The notes under the pieces were generated by a model. The model ran no database searches. It was not told the DNA's origin and saw only the letters and a list, made by a program, of their open reading frames with translations. A DNA stretch of 64,000 bases, from positions 248,001 to 312,000 of the forward strand of contig CAWJAJ010000011.1 of NCBI GenBank assembly GCA_963840805.1, given 5' to 3'. The stretch comes from CADEEN01 sp963840805 (lineage in GTDB: Bacteria; Pseudomonadota; Gammaproteobacteria; Burkholderiales; Burkholderiaceae_C). The first letter of the stretch is position 1. Each line of letters opens with the position of its first letter. The position numbers were made by a program, and so were the translations under genes. Of this stretch, positions 20,008-30,357 are shown piece after piece.

Positions 20008-21863
20008 TCAGCGCGCCCTGGCCGCGGCCAGGGCCTTCTGCGGGTGGATCAGGTTGCGGCGGCCGTCGGCCGTGCGCTCGGCGGTGCCCACGATCAGGCC
20101 GATCACCTGCGTCGGCGTCAGCCGGGGGTTCACCGCCAGCAGCTTGGCCGCCAGGTTGGCCACCTGTGGCGCGGCCATCGAGGTGCCCGACAGCGCCACG
20201 CGTTCGCCACCCGGCAGGAAGCTCTCGACCTGGTAGCCGTTGGCGTGCACCTTGACGGTCGGGCCGTAGCTGGTGAAGCTGGCCTCATCACCGGCCCGGT
20301 CGACCGCACCCACGGTCAACAGGTTCGGCAACACGATGCCGGCCGGGATGTCTTCGACGAACGACGCATCGTTGTTGCTGTTGCCGGCCGCGGTGATGAA
20401 CAGCATCTGCGGAGCGCCGGCCATTGCCTCTGTCAGTGCACGCTTGGCGATCTCGAAGTACTCGCGCGCGATCGCCTTGCGCTCGTCGGGCGTCTTGCCG
20501 ATGCCGCACTGTTCGAGATCGTTTTCGTAGGCACCGACGCTGCCGCCCCAGCTCATGTTGACCACGCGCGCGCGATGCTTGCGGAAGAAGTCGACGTACG
20601 CCCGGGTGGCCTTGGCGTCGCGCTCGCTTTGCTCGCGGCTCGGGCACGGGTCGGGCTTGAGCGTATGGCCGAACTCGATGCGGCCGACCAGCAGCCGCGC
20701 GTGCGGGTTGCCAGCCAGCGCAATGCCGGCCACGTGCGTGCCGTGCTCGTAGTTGCCGGCCAGGCCGAGCTCCTCGATCGCCGGCTTGTATTGCTCTGCA
20801 GGCAGCGCCGATAGCCAGCGCTTGACCTCGCCGGCCTCGACGCTGTCGATGTTCGATTGCAGGTCGGAGAAGCCCTTGGTGCGCGCCTTCATCTGCGGCA
20901 GCTTGCTGCGCAGCGCCGGCGCGATCGGCATCAACTCGCCGCGGGCCGGGCGGCTGTACTTGTCGAACGCGATCACCAGCGGTGACCAAGGCGGCCACGC
21001 GACACCTGCTGGCCGAACAGGGCCGTGTCGCTGCCGCTGTCCCACACCGCCACGACCACCGGCCTGCGTGCCGGCAACGGCGTCAGCGTGGCCTCGCGCG
21101 CCGCCCAGATGTCGGGCTTGTCGATCCTGCCGGCAGCCAGGTATTGGCCATAGGCGTCGATCAGGGCCTGCTTGAGCGGCAGCACGCCGACCAGCGCGAG
21201 ACGGGTGTTGACCAGTGTCGGCGCGAAATCGGAACTCAGGGAGCCGTTGGCATCGACGATCGGCTGCACGACCTCGCGCAGGCGGCCGATCAGACGCCCC
21301 TCGCCGAGCGTCTCGGCACCGGCCTTGGCCTCCTTGACGCCGTTCTCGACCACCGGCCGCGGCATCGGCGCCAGATCACGGGCCAGCGTTTCGGCGACCG
21401 CTTGCGCATAGGCGGGCGTACTGACGCCGTGCGCTTTGGCGGCCTGCGCCATCGCGCGCAGGCGCAGGCCCGACAGCAACTGGTCGGCCGGCTTTTCCTG
21501 CAGTGCGCGGATCTGCTCGACCCGCTGGATCGAGCGGTCGTACTGGCCGTCGAGGAAGTCCAGCGCAGCCAGCACGCCCAGCAGGTCGCGTTGGGTCGAC
21601 TTGTCGGGAATGTCATAGCCGGCAAGCACCGCCTCGGTGTCGCGACGCAGCTGGGCGGCAAACGGAGCGAACTGATCGGCGGCGCGCACGACGTCCTCGA
21701 CCTTGCCGTCGAGCCGGTAGGTGAAGCGCGGCAGGTCGGCCGCCTTCTCGATGCGCGGCTTGGCCGCTTGCGCCTGCAGCGGCGGCGCAACAGCGCCGAG
21801 CGCTGCGGCCAACGCGGCAACGAGCGCCCAACGGCGCGGGCTCGGAGACATGCTCGGTGTCAT
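20008..21863 (-). CDS. S8 (subtilisin-like) serine peptidase, exported; one frame break
   Basis: The protein is about 618 residues. An N-terminal signal peptide (ALVAALAAALGAVAPPLQAQA) is followed by a 280-residue prosequence-like region and the peptidase domain. The triad is visible: Asp in VVVAVWDSG, His in NYEHGTHVAGIAL, Ser in GTSMAAPQVANLAAKLL. The frame breaks near 20998 between LFGQQV and AWPPWSPLVIAFDKY; a lost G would explain it. The ATG overlaps the stop of the M3 peptidase as ATGA, so the two are translated together. It probably acts in the periplasm or outside the cell. Confidence 0.88.
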
Positions 21864-23834
21864 CGCAAGAGGTCCTTCAGGAAAGCCTGGCTGTTGCTGT
21901 CGCGGCCGAGAAAATCGCGCACGAGCGCCTGCGGCGGGCGCTGGCCGCCGTTGGCCAACACCGTGTCGCGGTAGCGCTTGCCGACCGCGGCGCTGAGCTT
22001 GTCGTTGCCGAACGCGGTGCGCAGATCGGCGGCCACGACTTCGCTCCACAGATAGCCGTAGTAGCCGGCGCCGTAGTGCGTGGCGACATGGCTGAAGCCG
22101 GCCGGAAACATCGTGCCCGCCACGTACCCGAGCGGCGTCGCGCCCTCCATCGCGGCCCACAGCGCCATCGGGTCGACCGCCTCGCGGCCATGGAGGCCAA
22201 GGTCGAACGAGGCGATACAACTGCTGGCGCGCATACAGCACGCCCTTGCCGTAGCGCTCGGCCACCACCGCCCTGGCCAGCAAGGCGTCGGGCACCGGCT
22301 TGCAGGCCGGGCAGACTTCGAGCATCAGATCGAGCACACGCCGGTCGTAGACCCACTCCTCGAGCATCTGCGACGGCGCCTCGACGAAGTCGCGCAGCAC
22401 GCTCGTCTGCGATGAATGGCGCGTGGCCGACAGGTTGTTGTGCACCGCGTGGCCGAACTCGTGCAGCAGTGTTTCCATCTCTTCGAGCGTCAGGCCCTGG
22501 CGATCGAGGTTGGTCACCAGTGCCGCCTGCGGTGCGCGTTGCAGGCGCAGCGAGCCGCTGCGGATGGGCCACACCGCGGCGTGGTTGTACTTGCCCTCGC
22601 GCGGATACAAGTCGACGTACAGCGTCGCCAACGGTTTGCCGCTGGCGGCGTCGCTGACGGCGTAGGCCTGGGCCTCGGCGTGCCACAGCGGCACGCCGTC
22701 GACACGGGCGTACTTCACGCCCATCGTCTTCTCGATCAATCGCATCACGAAGGCCAGGCTCTCCTGGGGCGGAAAGTAGGGCCGGAAGGCTTCCTGGTCG
22801 ACGCTGTAGCGCTCGCGCTTGACACGCTCGGTGTAGTAGGCGACGTCCCAGCGGTCGAGCTTCACATCGGCCCCCGGCAGACCCAGTTCACGGGACTTGG
22901 CGTCGCGCAGCTCGTCGAGTTCGCGCTGTTCGCGTGCGCTGACGGTCGCGCGCACCTCGTCGAGGAAGCGGCTGGCATTGCCGGCATTGGCCGCCATGCG
23001 CCGGCGCAATGCGAAGTCCGCATAACTGGGCGCACCGAACAGCGTCGCGTACTCCTTGCGCAATTGGGCGATCTCGGCGAGCAGCTTCAGGTTGCCTTCG
23101 CCGCCTTCGTTGGTCTTGGCGCGCCACACGCGCTCGCGCACCTTGGCATCGACTGCGCCCTGCAGCACCGGCAGGTAGGTCGGGTAGTCCAGGCCCAGCA
23201 ACAGGCGCCCCTCGGCATCGCGCTTGGCCGCCTTCAGGACACCGTCGGGCACGCCCCTCAACTCGGCCTCGGCAAAGGCCAGCTGGATGTTTTCGTCACG
23301 GATGTTCTTCTCGAACTGCTGGCCGAGTTCATTGATGCGGTCCTGGATCACCTTGGCGCGCCGGCGCTGGGCCGGCGGCAGGCTCACGCCGGCATCTTCG
23401 AAGCCTTCGAGCGTGGTCTTGCGGAATTCGCGGTCGATGGCGTCGCGCGGCTTCACCTTGCGCGCGGCTCGGTAGAGCTTCTCGTTCTGGCTCAACGTCG
23501 AGAAGAAGTCCTGCCAGCGCAGCTCGCAGGCCTCGGTGGCATCGCGCACCGCCTTGTCCGGGTGCACGTTGGACAGCAGATAGATCGGACCGGCGGCGTC
23601 TTCCAGGTGGGCGTTCAGGTCGTCGGACGCCGCCAGCCAGCGCGGCCCGGGGGGCACGCGCTCGAGCCGCCGCACGCGCACCGCAGCCTCGGCCAGCGCC
23701 TTGCCGCACGCCATCTCGACCTCGCCGGCATCGCGGTAGTTGGGAAACGCCGGCCCCGGCAGCGTGGACGCTGCCACCGCCATGCCGGCGGCTGCCGACA
23801 GCACGGCCACGACAAGAGCCTTGAAATAACGCAT
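21860..23834 (-). CDS. M3-family metallopeptidase (thimet/oligopeptidase type), one frame break
   Basis: The protein is about 657 residues with a signal peptide (MRYFKALVVAVLSAAAGMAVA), so it acts in the periplasm, unlike cytoplasmic PrlC. The zinc motif HEFGHAVH lies in LLHEFGHAVHNNLS, with the third ligand region FVEAPSQMLEEW. The frame breaks at about 22214: QQLY continues as ASFDLGLHGREAVDP if one base is removed. The end reads GYLWSEVVAADLRTAF, typical of the family. It is followed by the S8 peptidase. Confidence 0.9.
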
Positions 23835-23951
23835 CGAACCTCCGTGAGGCGCGGATTGTGCCCGCGCGCTGGAGGCCCGTGCCGCCGTGCCGCGACAAGC
23901 GGTGCCGCTGCAGCCTTGAACGGCGGCGCGAGGCGGCCGAGCCGTCGCCGG

Positions 23952-25841
23952 CTAAGTCACCAGCGCCTTGATCTGCTGCAGCGCGGCCGGGTCCTCGATC
24001 GTCGTCAGGTCGCCCGGGTCGCGGCCCTCGCACACGGCCTGGATCGCGCGGCGCAGCAACTTGCCCGAACGCGTCTTCGGCAGTACCGAGACGAAGCGAA
24101 CGCGGGCCGGCCGCGCGACGGCGCCGAGCTGGTCGTCGACGACCTTCATGATCTCGCCTTCGAGCTTCAGCGCGTCGGCGTCGGTGCCCAGGCGCGAGGC
24201 GTCCTTCAGCACCACAAAGGCCATCGCAACCTGACCCTTGAGCTGGTCGGCGACGCCGACCACCGCCACCTCGGCCACGTTCGGGTGGCTCGAGATGCTC
24301 TCCTCGATCTCGCGCGTGCCCAGACGGTGCCCGGCGACATTGATCACGTCGTCGGTGCGGCCGAGGATGAAGAAGTAGCCGTCCTCGTCGCGGATGCCCC
24401 AGTCGAAGGTGTTGTAGACCTGCCGGCCGGGAATGGTGCTCCAGTAGGTCTTGACGAAGCGCGCGTCGTCGCGCCACACGGTCTGCATGCAGCCGGGCGG
24501 CAGCGGGCCCTCGATGACGACGACACCCTTCTGCCCGGCGCCTTTGAGTTCCTCACCGGTCCCTTCGTCGATCAGCTTGACGTCGTAGCCGTAGACCGCC
24601 TTGCCGGGCGAGCCGAACTTGCTCGTCGCCTTTTCGACGCCGTTGCACAGGCCCAGGATCGGCCAGCCGGTTTCGGTCTGCCAGTAGTTGTCGATGATCG
24701 GCTTGCCGAGCGCGCCGGCGATCCACTTGGCGGTCGGCTCGTCGAGCGGCTCGCCGGCCAGGAACAGCGCCCGCAGCGAACTCAGGTCGTGCCGCGACAG
24801 CGCCGCGGGGTCGTGCTTCTTCAGCACGCGCACCGCGGTGGGCGCGCTGAACATCGAGGTCACCTTGTACTTCTCGACCAGGCTCCACCAGATCGCGGCA
24901 TCGGGGCGGATCGGCAGACCCTCGTACATGATGCTGGCCATGCCGGCGATCAGCGGGCCGTAGACGATGTAGCTGTGACCGACCACCCAGCCGATGTCGC
25001 TGGTGGAGAAGTACGTCTCGCCGGCGTTGCCAAGATAAATGTGCTTCATGCTCGCGGCCAGCGCCACGGCGTAGCCCCCGGTGTCGCGCTGCACGCCCTT
25101 GGGCTTGCCGGTGGTGCCGCTGGTGTAGAGCGTGTAGCTCGGGTGCGTCGCATCGACCCATGCGCACGGCACCCGGGCGTGCAGGTGCTGTTCGCGCAGC
25201 GCGCCGTAGTCGACGTCGCGGCCGGCGGTCATCGGCATCGGGCTGAGGCCGCGGTCGACCATCAGCACCTTGGCCGGCTTGTGCGCCGCCAGCCGGATCG
25301 CCTCGTCGAGGAGGCCCTTGTAGGCCACCACCTTGCCGCCGCGGCTGCCGGCGTCGGCGCTGACGATGACGGCGGGCTCGGCATCGTCGATGCGGCTGGC
25401 CAGGCTGACGCTGGCGAAACCGCCGAAGACCACCGAATGCAGCGCGCCGATGCGCGTGCAGGCCAGCATCGCGAAGGCCGCCTCCGGGATCATCGGCATG
25501 TAGACCAGCACCCGGTCGCCCTGCTTGACGCCCAGCGCCTGCAGGCACGCGGCCATGCGCTCGACCTCGGCCTGCAGCTGCGCGAAGGTGTAGATGATTT
25601 CCTTGTCGACCTCGGTCGAGACCCAGATCAGCGCGTTGCGGTCCGGGTGCGTGGCGGCATGGCGGTCGACGGCGTTGTGGCACAGGTTGGTCGTGCCGCC
25701 GACGAACCAGCGTGCGAACGGCGGGTTGCTGTAATCGCAGACCTGCGTGAACGGCGTCTGCCAGTCGATCAACTCGGCCTGCTCGGCCCAGAAAGCATCG
25801 CGGTCTTCGAGCGAGCGGCGGTGGAAGTCGGCGTAGTTCAT
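23952..25841 (-). CDS. prpE: Propionate-CoA ligase PrpE
   Basis: The 629-residue AMP-forming ligase activates propionate. It matches the PrpE pattern from its start (NYADFHRRSLEDRDAFWAEQ) through PFTQVCDYSNPPFARWF to the end (CEGRDPGDLTTIEDPAALQQI). The adenylation motif is YTSGTTGKPKG, and the lysine controlled by acetylation is in PKTRSGKLLRRA. No other prp genes are next to it, so it is likely a salvage or housekeeping copy. ATG 25841 matches the family start. Confidence 0.94.
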   Translation of the reverse strand: MNYADFHRRSLEDRDAFWAEQAELIDWQTPFTQVCDYSNPPFARWFVGGTTNLCHNAVDRHAATHPDRNALIWVSTEVDKEIIYTFAQLQAEVERMAACLQALGVKQGDRVLVYMPMIPEAAFAMLACTRIGALHSVVFGGFASVSLASRIDDAEPAVIVSADAGSRGGKVVAYKGLLDEAIRLAAHKPAKVLMVDRGLSPMPMTAGRDVDYGALREQHLHARVPCAWVDATHPSYTLYTSGTTGKPKGVQRDTGGYAVALAASMKHIYLGNAGETYFSTSDIGWVVGHSYIVYGPLIAGMASIMYEGLPIRPDAAIWWSLVEKYKVTSMFSAPTAVRVLKKHDPAALSRHDLSSLRALFLAGEPLDEPTAKWIAGALGKPIIDNYWQTETGWPILGLCNGVEKATSKFGSPGKAVYGYDVKLIDEGTGEELKGAGQKGVVVIEGPLPPGCMQTVWRDDARFVKTYWSTIPGRQVYNTFDWGIRDEDGYFFILGRTDDVINVAGHRLGTREIEESISSHPNVAEVAVVGVADQLKGQVAMAFVVLKDASRLGTDADALKLEGEIMKVVDDQLGAVARPARVRFVSVLPKTRSGKLLRRAIQAVCEGRDPGDLTTIEDPAALQQIKALVT

Positions 25842-26069
25842 GCGGCGTGTCTCCAGGTGTTTTTGCCACTCGAGCCAATGATGCCTTGCGGCGAACCGGC
25901 ATGCCACCCCGACCGAGCCGGAACGGCGCACCCGTGATTGCAGGCGGACGGACTGACAAGGCGCTGACGCACCCAAGCTCGAATTAGCCTGCGGTATCCG
26001 TCACAAGTGGCTGAAGACAAAGGGGTTTCTCCCACTGACAGGCCGAACGACGGTGTTACCCTGGCGGCC

Positions 26070-26696
26070 ATGGCGACAAACCACCGGCCGCTCTCGCGTG
26101 CGCTGCAGTTGCGGCTCACGGCGGCGTTTGCCGCCCTCGCGCTCGACTGCGGCACGGCAGTGGCCGCACCCGAGGCGCCGCCGGCCGATCCGGTCGCCGC
26201 GCTACTCGTCGAACGCGGCCTGGCAACAGTCGCCGATCGCCCGACGCTGATCGGCACCATGCGCGACCGCGCGGCCGAAGCAGTGATCGCGGCGATGAAC
26301 TTCCTCGGCGTGCCCTACCGCCGGGGCGGCAACAGCGCCGATGAAGGCTTCGACTGCAGCGGATTCACGCGCCACATCTTCGAACTGACATTGGGATTGG
26401 TCTTGCCGCGTCGCGTCGACGACCAGGCCGGTGCCAGTGGCCTGGTCAACGTGGCCCGCAGCGAGTTGCGGCCGGGCGACCTGGTGTTCTTCAACACCCT
26501 GAAGCGCACCTTCTCGCATGTCGGCATCTACATCGGCGACGGCAAGTTCATCCACTCGCCGCGCAGCGGCAGCGAGGTACGCATCGAAGACATGCGTTAC
26601 GCCTACTGGTCCCAGCGCTTCACCGGCGCGCGCCGCGCCGCGGCCACGGCGGCGTCGACCCGCGACGATTCATCCCTGCCGGCCGGCGGGTCCTGA
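26070..26696 (+). CDS. NlpC/P60 (C40) peptidoglycan peptidase
   Basis: The 208-residue protein has a signal peptide (ALQLRLTAAFAALALDC...VAAP) and one NlpC/P60 domain: catalytic Cys in EGFDCSGFTRHIF, His in FSHVGIYIGDG, and the third residue in KFIHSPRSG. Such enzymes cut peptide stems of the cell wall in the periplasm. ATG 26070 gives a normal signal peptide; an in-frame ATG 63 bases upstream would add an unusual polar stretch. A cysteine in ALDCGTA is not a proper lipobox. It lies just upstream of moaA. Confidence 0.9.
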   Translation: MATNHRPLSRALQLRLTAAFAALALDCGTAVAAPEAPPADPVAALLVERGLATVADRPTLIGTMRDRAAEAVIAAMNFLGVPYRRGGNSADEGFDCSGFTRHIFELTLGLVLPRRVDDQAGASGLVNVARSELRPGDLVFFNTLKRTFSHVGIYIGDGKFIHSPRSGSEVRIEDMRYAYWSQRFTGARRAAATAASTRDDSSLPAGGS

Positions 26697-26705
26697 CGCC
26701 CGCGG

Positions 26706-26711
26706 CACAAT
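26706..26711 (+). promoter_or_regulatory. -10-like CACAAT directly before moaA
   Basis: CACAAT ends 6 bases before the moaA ATG and lies just after the NlpC stop. No Shine-Dalgarno is seen. The match to a -10 box is imperfect, so this is the weakest case of the close-promoter pattern. Confidence 0.3.
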
Positions 26712-26717
26712 CGGCGC

Positions 26718-27860
26718 ATGGGCGAAGCGTCGATCCACCCCAACACGATCCCGATTGCCGACCTGCGCTACCGCGCATCGGTGCCGGCGATCCCCGCGGC
26801 CTTGCGGCCGGCCAACGGCCTGCTCTCCGACGCGCTGGGGCGGCCCTTGCGCGACTTGCGCATCTCGGTCACCGACCGCTGCAATTTCCGCTGCAGCTAC
26901 TGCATGCCCAAGGAGGTGTTCGACCGCGACTACGCTTTCCTGCCGCATTCGTCGCTGCTGAGCTTCGAGGAGATCACGCGCCTGTCGCGCCTGTTCGTCG
27001 CCCACGGCGTACGCAAAATCCGCCTTACCGGCGGCGAGCCGCTGCTGCGACGCCACCTCGAGGGGCTGGTCGAGCAGCTGGCCGTGCTGCGCACGCCCGA
27101 GGGCGACGCACTCGACCTGACGCTCACCACCAACGGTTCGCTGCTGACGCGCAAGGCCCAGGCCCTGGCCGACGCGGGCCTCAAGCGCATCACGGTCAGC
27201 CTCGATGCGCTCGACGACGCCATCTTCCGGCGCATGAACGACGTCGACTTTCCCGTCGCCGATGTACTGGCCGGCATCGACGCCGCGCTGGCCGCCGGCC
27301 TGGCCCCCGTCAAGGTCAACATGGTGGTCAAGCGCGGCACCAACGACACCGAGATCGTGCCGATGGCGCGCCACTTCCGCGAGCACTACGACAGACACGT
27401 CGTGCTGCGCTTCATCGAGTACATGGACGTCGGCAGCACCAACGGCTGGCGCATGGATCACGTGCTGCCGTCGGCCGAACTCATCGAGCGCCTGGACGCG
27501 GTGCATCCGCTCGAGCCGCTGCAGGCGCACATCACCGGCGAAACCGCCGAGCGTTGGCGCTACCGCGACGGCGGCGGCGAGATCGGCGTGATCTCCAGCG
27601 TCACGCAGGCCTTCTGCCGCGACTGCAATCGGGCGCGGCTGTCCACCGAGGGCCGGCTGTACCTGTGCCTGTTCGCCAACCAGGGCCACGACCTGCGCCA
27701 CCTGCTGCGAGACGCCGGAGCGAGCGACGAGCAGCTCAGCGGCGCCATCGCCGGCGTGTGGGCCGGCCGCAACGACCGCTACTCCGAACTGCGTGGCCGC
27801 GGTATCGCACAGTCCGGCAGCGGCGAGCGCAGGGTCGAGATGCACTACATCGGAGGCTGA
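26718..27860 (+). CDS. moaA: GTP 3',8-cyclase MoaA
   Basis: MoaA is the radical-SAM enzyme that, with MoaC, converts GTP to cyclic pyranopterin monophosphate, the first step of Moco synthesis. The 380 residues include the SAM cluster motif CNFRCSYC, the TGGEPLLR motif, the second cluster cysteines in FCRDCNRARLS...YLCLF, and the C-terminal Gly-Gly (MHYIGG). It starts the forward run moaA-mobA-GNAT-moeA. Confidence 0.97.
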   Translation: MGEASIHPNTIPIADLRYRASVPAIPAALRPANGLLSDALGRPLRDLRISVTDRCNFRCSYCMPKEVFDRDYAFLPHSSLLSFEEITRLSRLFVAHGVRKIRLTGGEPLLRRHLEGLVEQLAVLRTPEGDALDLTLTTNGSLLTRKAQALADAGLKRITVSLDALDDAIFRRMNDVDFPVADVLAGIDAALAAGLAPVKVNMVVKRGTNDTEIVPMARHFREHYDRHVVLRFIEYMDVGSTNGWRMDHVLPSAELIERLDAVHPLEPLQAHITGETAERWRYRDGGGEIGVISSVTQAFCRDCNRARLSTEGRLYLCLFANQGHDLRHLLRDAGASDEQLSGAIAGVWAGRNDRYSELRGRGIAQSGSGERRVEMHYIGG

Positions 27861-27864
27861 GGCG

Positions 27865-28476
27865 ATGCTGACGCGCGACGACATCACCGGCCTGATCCTG
27901 GCCGGCGGCCGCGGCAGCCGCATGGGCGGTGTCGACAAGGGCCTGCAGAACCACCACGGCGTGCCGCTGGCGCTACATGCGCTGTTGCGATTGGGGCCGC
28001 AGGTCGGCCACGCGATGATCAACGCCAATCGCAACCTCGGCGCGTACGAGTCGTTCGGCGTGCCGGTGTGGCCCGACCCGGTGGACGACTTCGCCGGCCC
28101 ACTGGCGGGTTTCCTGGCCGGGCTGGAGCACTGCGAAACCCCGTTGATGCTGGCCGTGCCCTGTGACACGCCCAACTTCCCTGCGGATCTGGTCGACCGG
28201 CTGGCCGCCGCGCTCGAGGCCGAGCGGGCCGATCTGGCCTACGCCGTCACCGTCGAGGACGGCCGCGAGCAGCCGCACCCGGTGTTCTGCCTGATGCGCA
28301 GCGATCTGGCCGAGAGCCTGGTCGCCTTCATCCACGAGGGCGGGCGCAAGATCGACGCCTGGTTCGCGCGGCACCGCGTCGCGGCGGTGCGGTTCCCCGA
28401 TGCGAGCGCGTTCTTCAACGCCAACACGCCAGCCGAGTTGGCCCGACTGCAGGTCTCCGATGCCCCCACTGCCTGA
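27865..28476 (+). CDS. mobA: Molybdenum cofactor guanylyltransferase MobA
   Basis: MobA adds GMP to Mo-molybdopterin to make the bis-MGD cofactor used by DMSO-reductase family enzymes. The 203-residue protein has the GTP-binding start GLILAGGRGSRMGGVDKGL, and the metal-site stretch LAVPCDTPNFPADLV. ATG 27865 lies 4 bases after the moaA stop. Its end overlaps the next gene by 17 bases. Confidence 0.94.
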   Translation: MLTRDDITGLILAGGRGSRMGGVDKGLQNHHGVPLALHALLRLGPQVGHAMINANRNLGAYESFGVPVWPDPVDDFAGPLAGFLAGLEHCETPLMLAVPCDTPNFPADLVDRLAAALEAERADLAYAVTVEDGREQPHPVFCLMRSDLAESLVAFIHEGGRKIDAWFARHRVAAVRFPDASAFFNANTPAELARLQVSDAPTA

Positions 28477-28990
28477 ATTGCACATCCGAGCGCTCGACGA
28501 GAACGACCTCGCGGCCTACAAGGCGCTGCGCGATCACGCGCTGGCCCATGACGACGAAGCGTTCACCTCCGATGCGGCGGCCGAATCCGCGCGCACGGCG
28601 CAGAGCTACCGCAGCCGCCTTGGCTGCGACGACAGCGGCGGTGGCAGCTTCACGCTGGGCGCCTGGCGCGGGGACCGGCTCGCCGGTGCCATCACCTGCG
28701 AACGCGACCCGCGCAGCAAGGTGCGCCACATCGGTCACGTCATCGGCACGATGGTGATGCACGACCAGCAGGGCCAGGGCGTCGGCCGCGCCTTGCTCGA
28801 CGCGCTGATCGAACGTGCCGGCGCCGATGACGAGTTGCACCAGCTCACGCTCAGCGTCACGGCAGGCAACACCGCCGCCGTGCGCCTCTACGAGAGCGCC
28901 GGATTCACGCGCTACGGCACGCTGCCGCGGGCCATCCGCGTCGGCGGCCGCTTCCTCGACAAGCACCTGATGCAGCTGAACCTGCGATGA
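28460..28990 (+). CDS. GNAT-family N-acetyltransferase
   Basis: The 176-residue protein has the GNAT fold; the acetyl-CoA loop is QQGQGVGRALLDALIERAG, and the last strand-helix is NTAAVRLYESAGFTRYG. The substrate is unknown. It lies inside the Moco gene run, overlapping mobA by 17 bases and moeA by 4 (ATGA), so it is translated with them, though no Moco role is known. Confidence 0.85.
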   Translation: MPPLPELHIRALDENDLAAYKALRDHALAHDDEAFTSDAAAESARTAQSYRSRLGCDDSGGGSFTLGAWRGDRLAGAITCERDPRSKVRHIGHVIGTMVMHDQQGQGVGRALLDALIERAGADDELHQLTLSVTAGNTAAVRLYESAGFTRYGTLPRAIRVGGRFLDKHLMQLNLR

Positions 28991-30273
28991 CATCAGCGCC
29001 GAGCCTCGCGCAGATCGCCTCGTGCGTCGCGGGCTACGACCCGCACGCGCTGCCCGTCGCGCAGGCGCAGGAATTCATCGCACGGCTGGTGCCGCGCGTG
29101 CAGGCGGTCGAAAGCGTGGCGCTGCGCACGGGCCTCGGGCGCGTGCTGGCGCGCGATATCGTGTCGAGCATCGACGTGCCCGCGCACGACAACTCGGCGA
29201 TGGACGGCTATGCGCTGCGCGGCAGTGAACTCGCCACCGGCGCCGATACGCTGCTCACGATCGCCGGCACCGGCTTCGCCGGCAAGGCCTTCGACGGACC
29301 CGTGCCGCCGGGCCACTGCGTGCGCATCATGACCGGCGCCGTGATGCCGGCCGGGCTCGACACCGTCGTGCCGCAGGAGTTCACCCAGGCCGAAGGTGCG
29401 GCGTTGCGCATCCCCGCCGGGGCGGTGCGCCAGGGCGACAACCGGCGCCTGGCCGGCGAAGACCTGGCTCGCGGCACGGCCGCGCTGCGCGCCGGCCGCG
29501 TGATCCGGCCGGCCGATCTGGGCCTGCTGGCGTCGCTCGGCCAGGCCGAGGTACCGGTGTACCGCCGCCTTCGCGTGGCCTTCTTCTCCACCGGCGACGA
29601 GTTGCGCTCGATCGGCGAGCCGCTCGATGCCGGCTGCGTCTACGACAGCAACCGCTACACCCTGTGGGGCATGCTGCGGCGGCTGGGTTGCGAGGTGCTC
29701 GACCTCGGTGTCGTGCGCGACGAACCGGCGGCATTGCGTGCTGCCTTCAGCGAGGCCGCAGCGAGCGCCGATGCGGTGATCACCTCGGGCGGTGTCAGTG
29801 TCGGCGAGGCCGACCACACCAAGCAGATCATGGCCGAGCTCGGCGACGTGCTGTTCTGGCGCATCGCGATGCGGCCGGGGCGGCCGATGGCGATCGGGCG
29901 CATCGCGAATCTCGGCAACGAGGCGATCCTGTTCGGTCTGCCCGGCAACCCGGTGGCAGTGATGGTCACCTTCTATGCCTTCGTGCGCGAGGCGCTGCTG
30001 GCGATGAGCGGCGCCGCACCGGCGCCGCTGCCACTGCTGCGTGCCGCCAGTACCTCGGCGCTGCGTAAGAAACCCGGCCGCACCGAGTACCAGCGCGGCA
30101 TCGTCAGCCGCGGCACGGACGGCCGCTGGCAGGTCGCCATCACCGGCAGCCAGGGCTCGGGCATCCTGTCGTCGATGAGCGCCGCCAACGGCATGGTGGT
30201 GCTGCACCACGCGCAGGGCGATGTCGCCGCCGGCGACGAAGTCGACGTGATCCCGTTCGACGGCCTGGTCTGA
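28987..30273 (+). CDS. moeA: Molybdopterin molybdenumtransferase MoeA (second copy)
   Basis: The 428-residue protein shows all MoeA marks: DNSAMDGYALRG, RIMTGAVMPAGLDTVV, FFSTGDEL, TSGGVSVGEADHTKQ and LFGLPGNPVAVMVTFY. It differs from the copy at 11811-13070 in many positions but keeps the same motifs. Bacteria with two MoeA proteins often use them for different cofactor forms. Here it is cotranscribed with mobA, so a role in the bis-MGD branch is possible (inference). Confidence 0.95.
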   Translation: MTSAPSLAQIASCVAGYDPHALPVAQAQEFIARLVPRVQAVESVALRTGLGRVLARDIVSSIDVPAHDNSAMDGYALRGSELATGADTLLTIAGTGFAGKAFDGPVPPGHCVRIMTGAVMPAGLDTVVPQEFTQAEGAALRIPAGAVRQGDNRRLAGEDLARGTAALRAGRVIRPADLGLLASLGQAEVPVYRRLRVAFFSTGDELRSIGEPLDAGCVYDSNRYTLWGMLRRLGCEVLDLGVVRDEPAALRAAFSEAAASADAVITSGGVSVGEADHTKQIMAELGDVLFWRIAMRPGRPMAIGRIANLGNEAILFGLPGNPVAVMVTFYAFVREALLAMSGAAPAPLPLLRAASTSALRKKPGRTEYQRGIVSRGTDGRWQVAITGSQGSGILSSMSAANGMVVLHHAQGDVAAGDEVDVIPFDGLV

Positions 30274-30285
30274 ACGGGAAACATC

Positions 30286-30352
30286 GGGGCAGCGCCGGGC
30301 CGCTCCCAAGCGGCCGAGCTCCCCTCGGGAGGCGCGAGTGCCGCGAGCTTGG
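30286..30352. repeat. Inverted repeats between convergent moeA and the efflux permease
   Basis: The short gap between the two stop codons holds several GC-rich hairpins, among them GGCCGCTCCCAAGCGGCC and CTCCCCTCGGGAGG. They may work as a two-way transcription terminator. No T-run is present. Confidence 0.5.
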
Positions 30353-30357
30353 CGCCG

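Noticed and set aside
26697..26717. Molybdenum cofactor riboswitch before moaA
   Set aside because: Only 21 bases lie between the NlpC stop and the moaA start, far too short for the Moco RNA motif.
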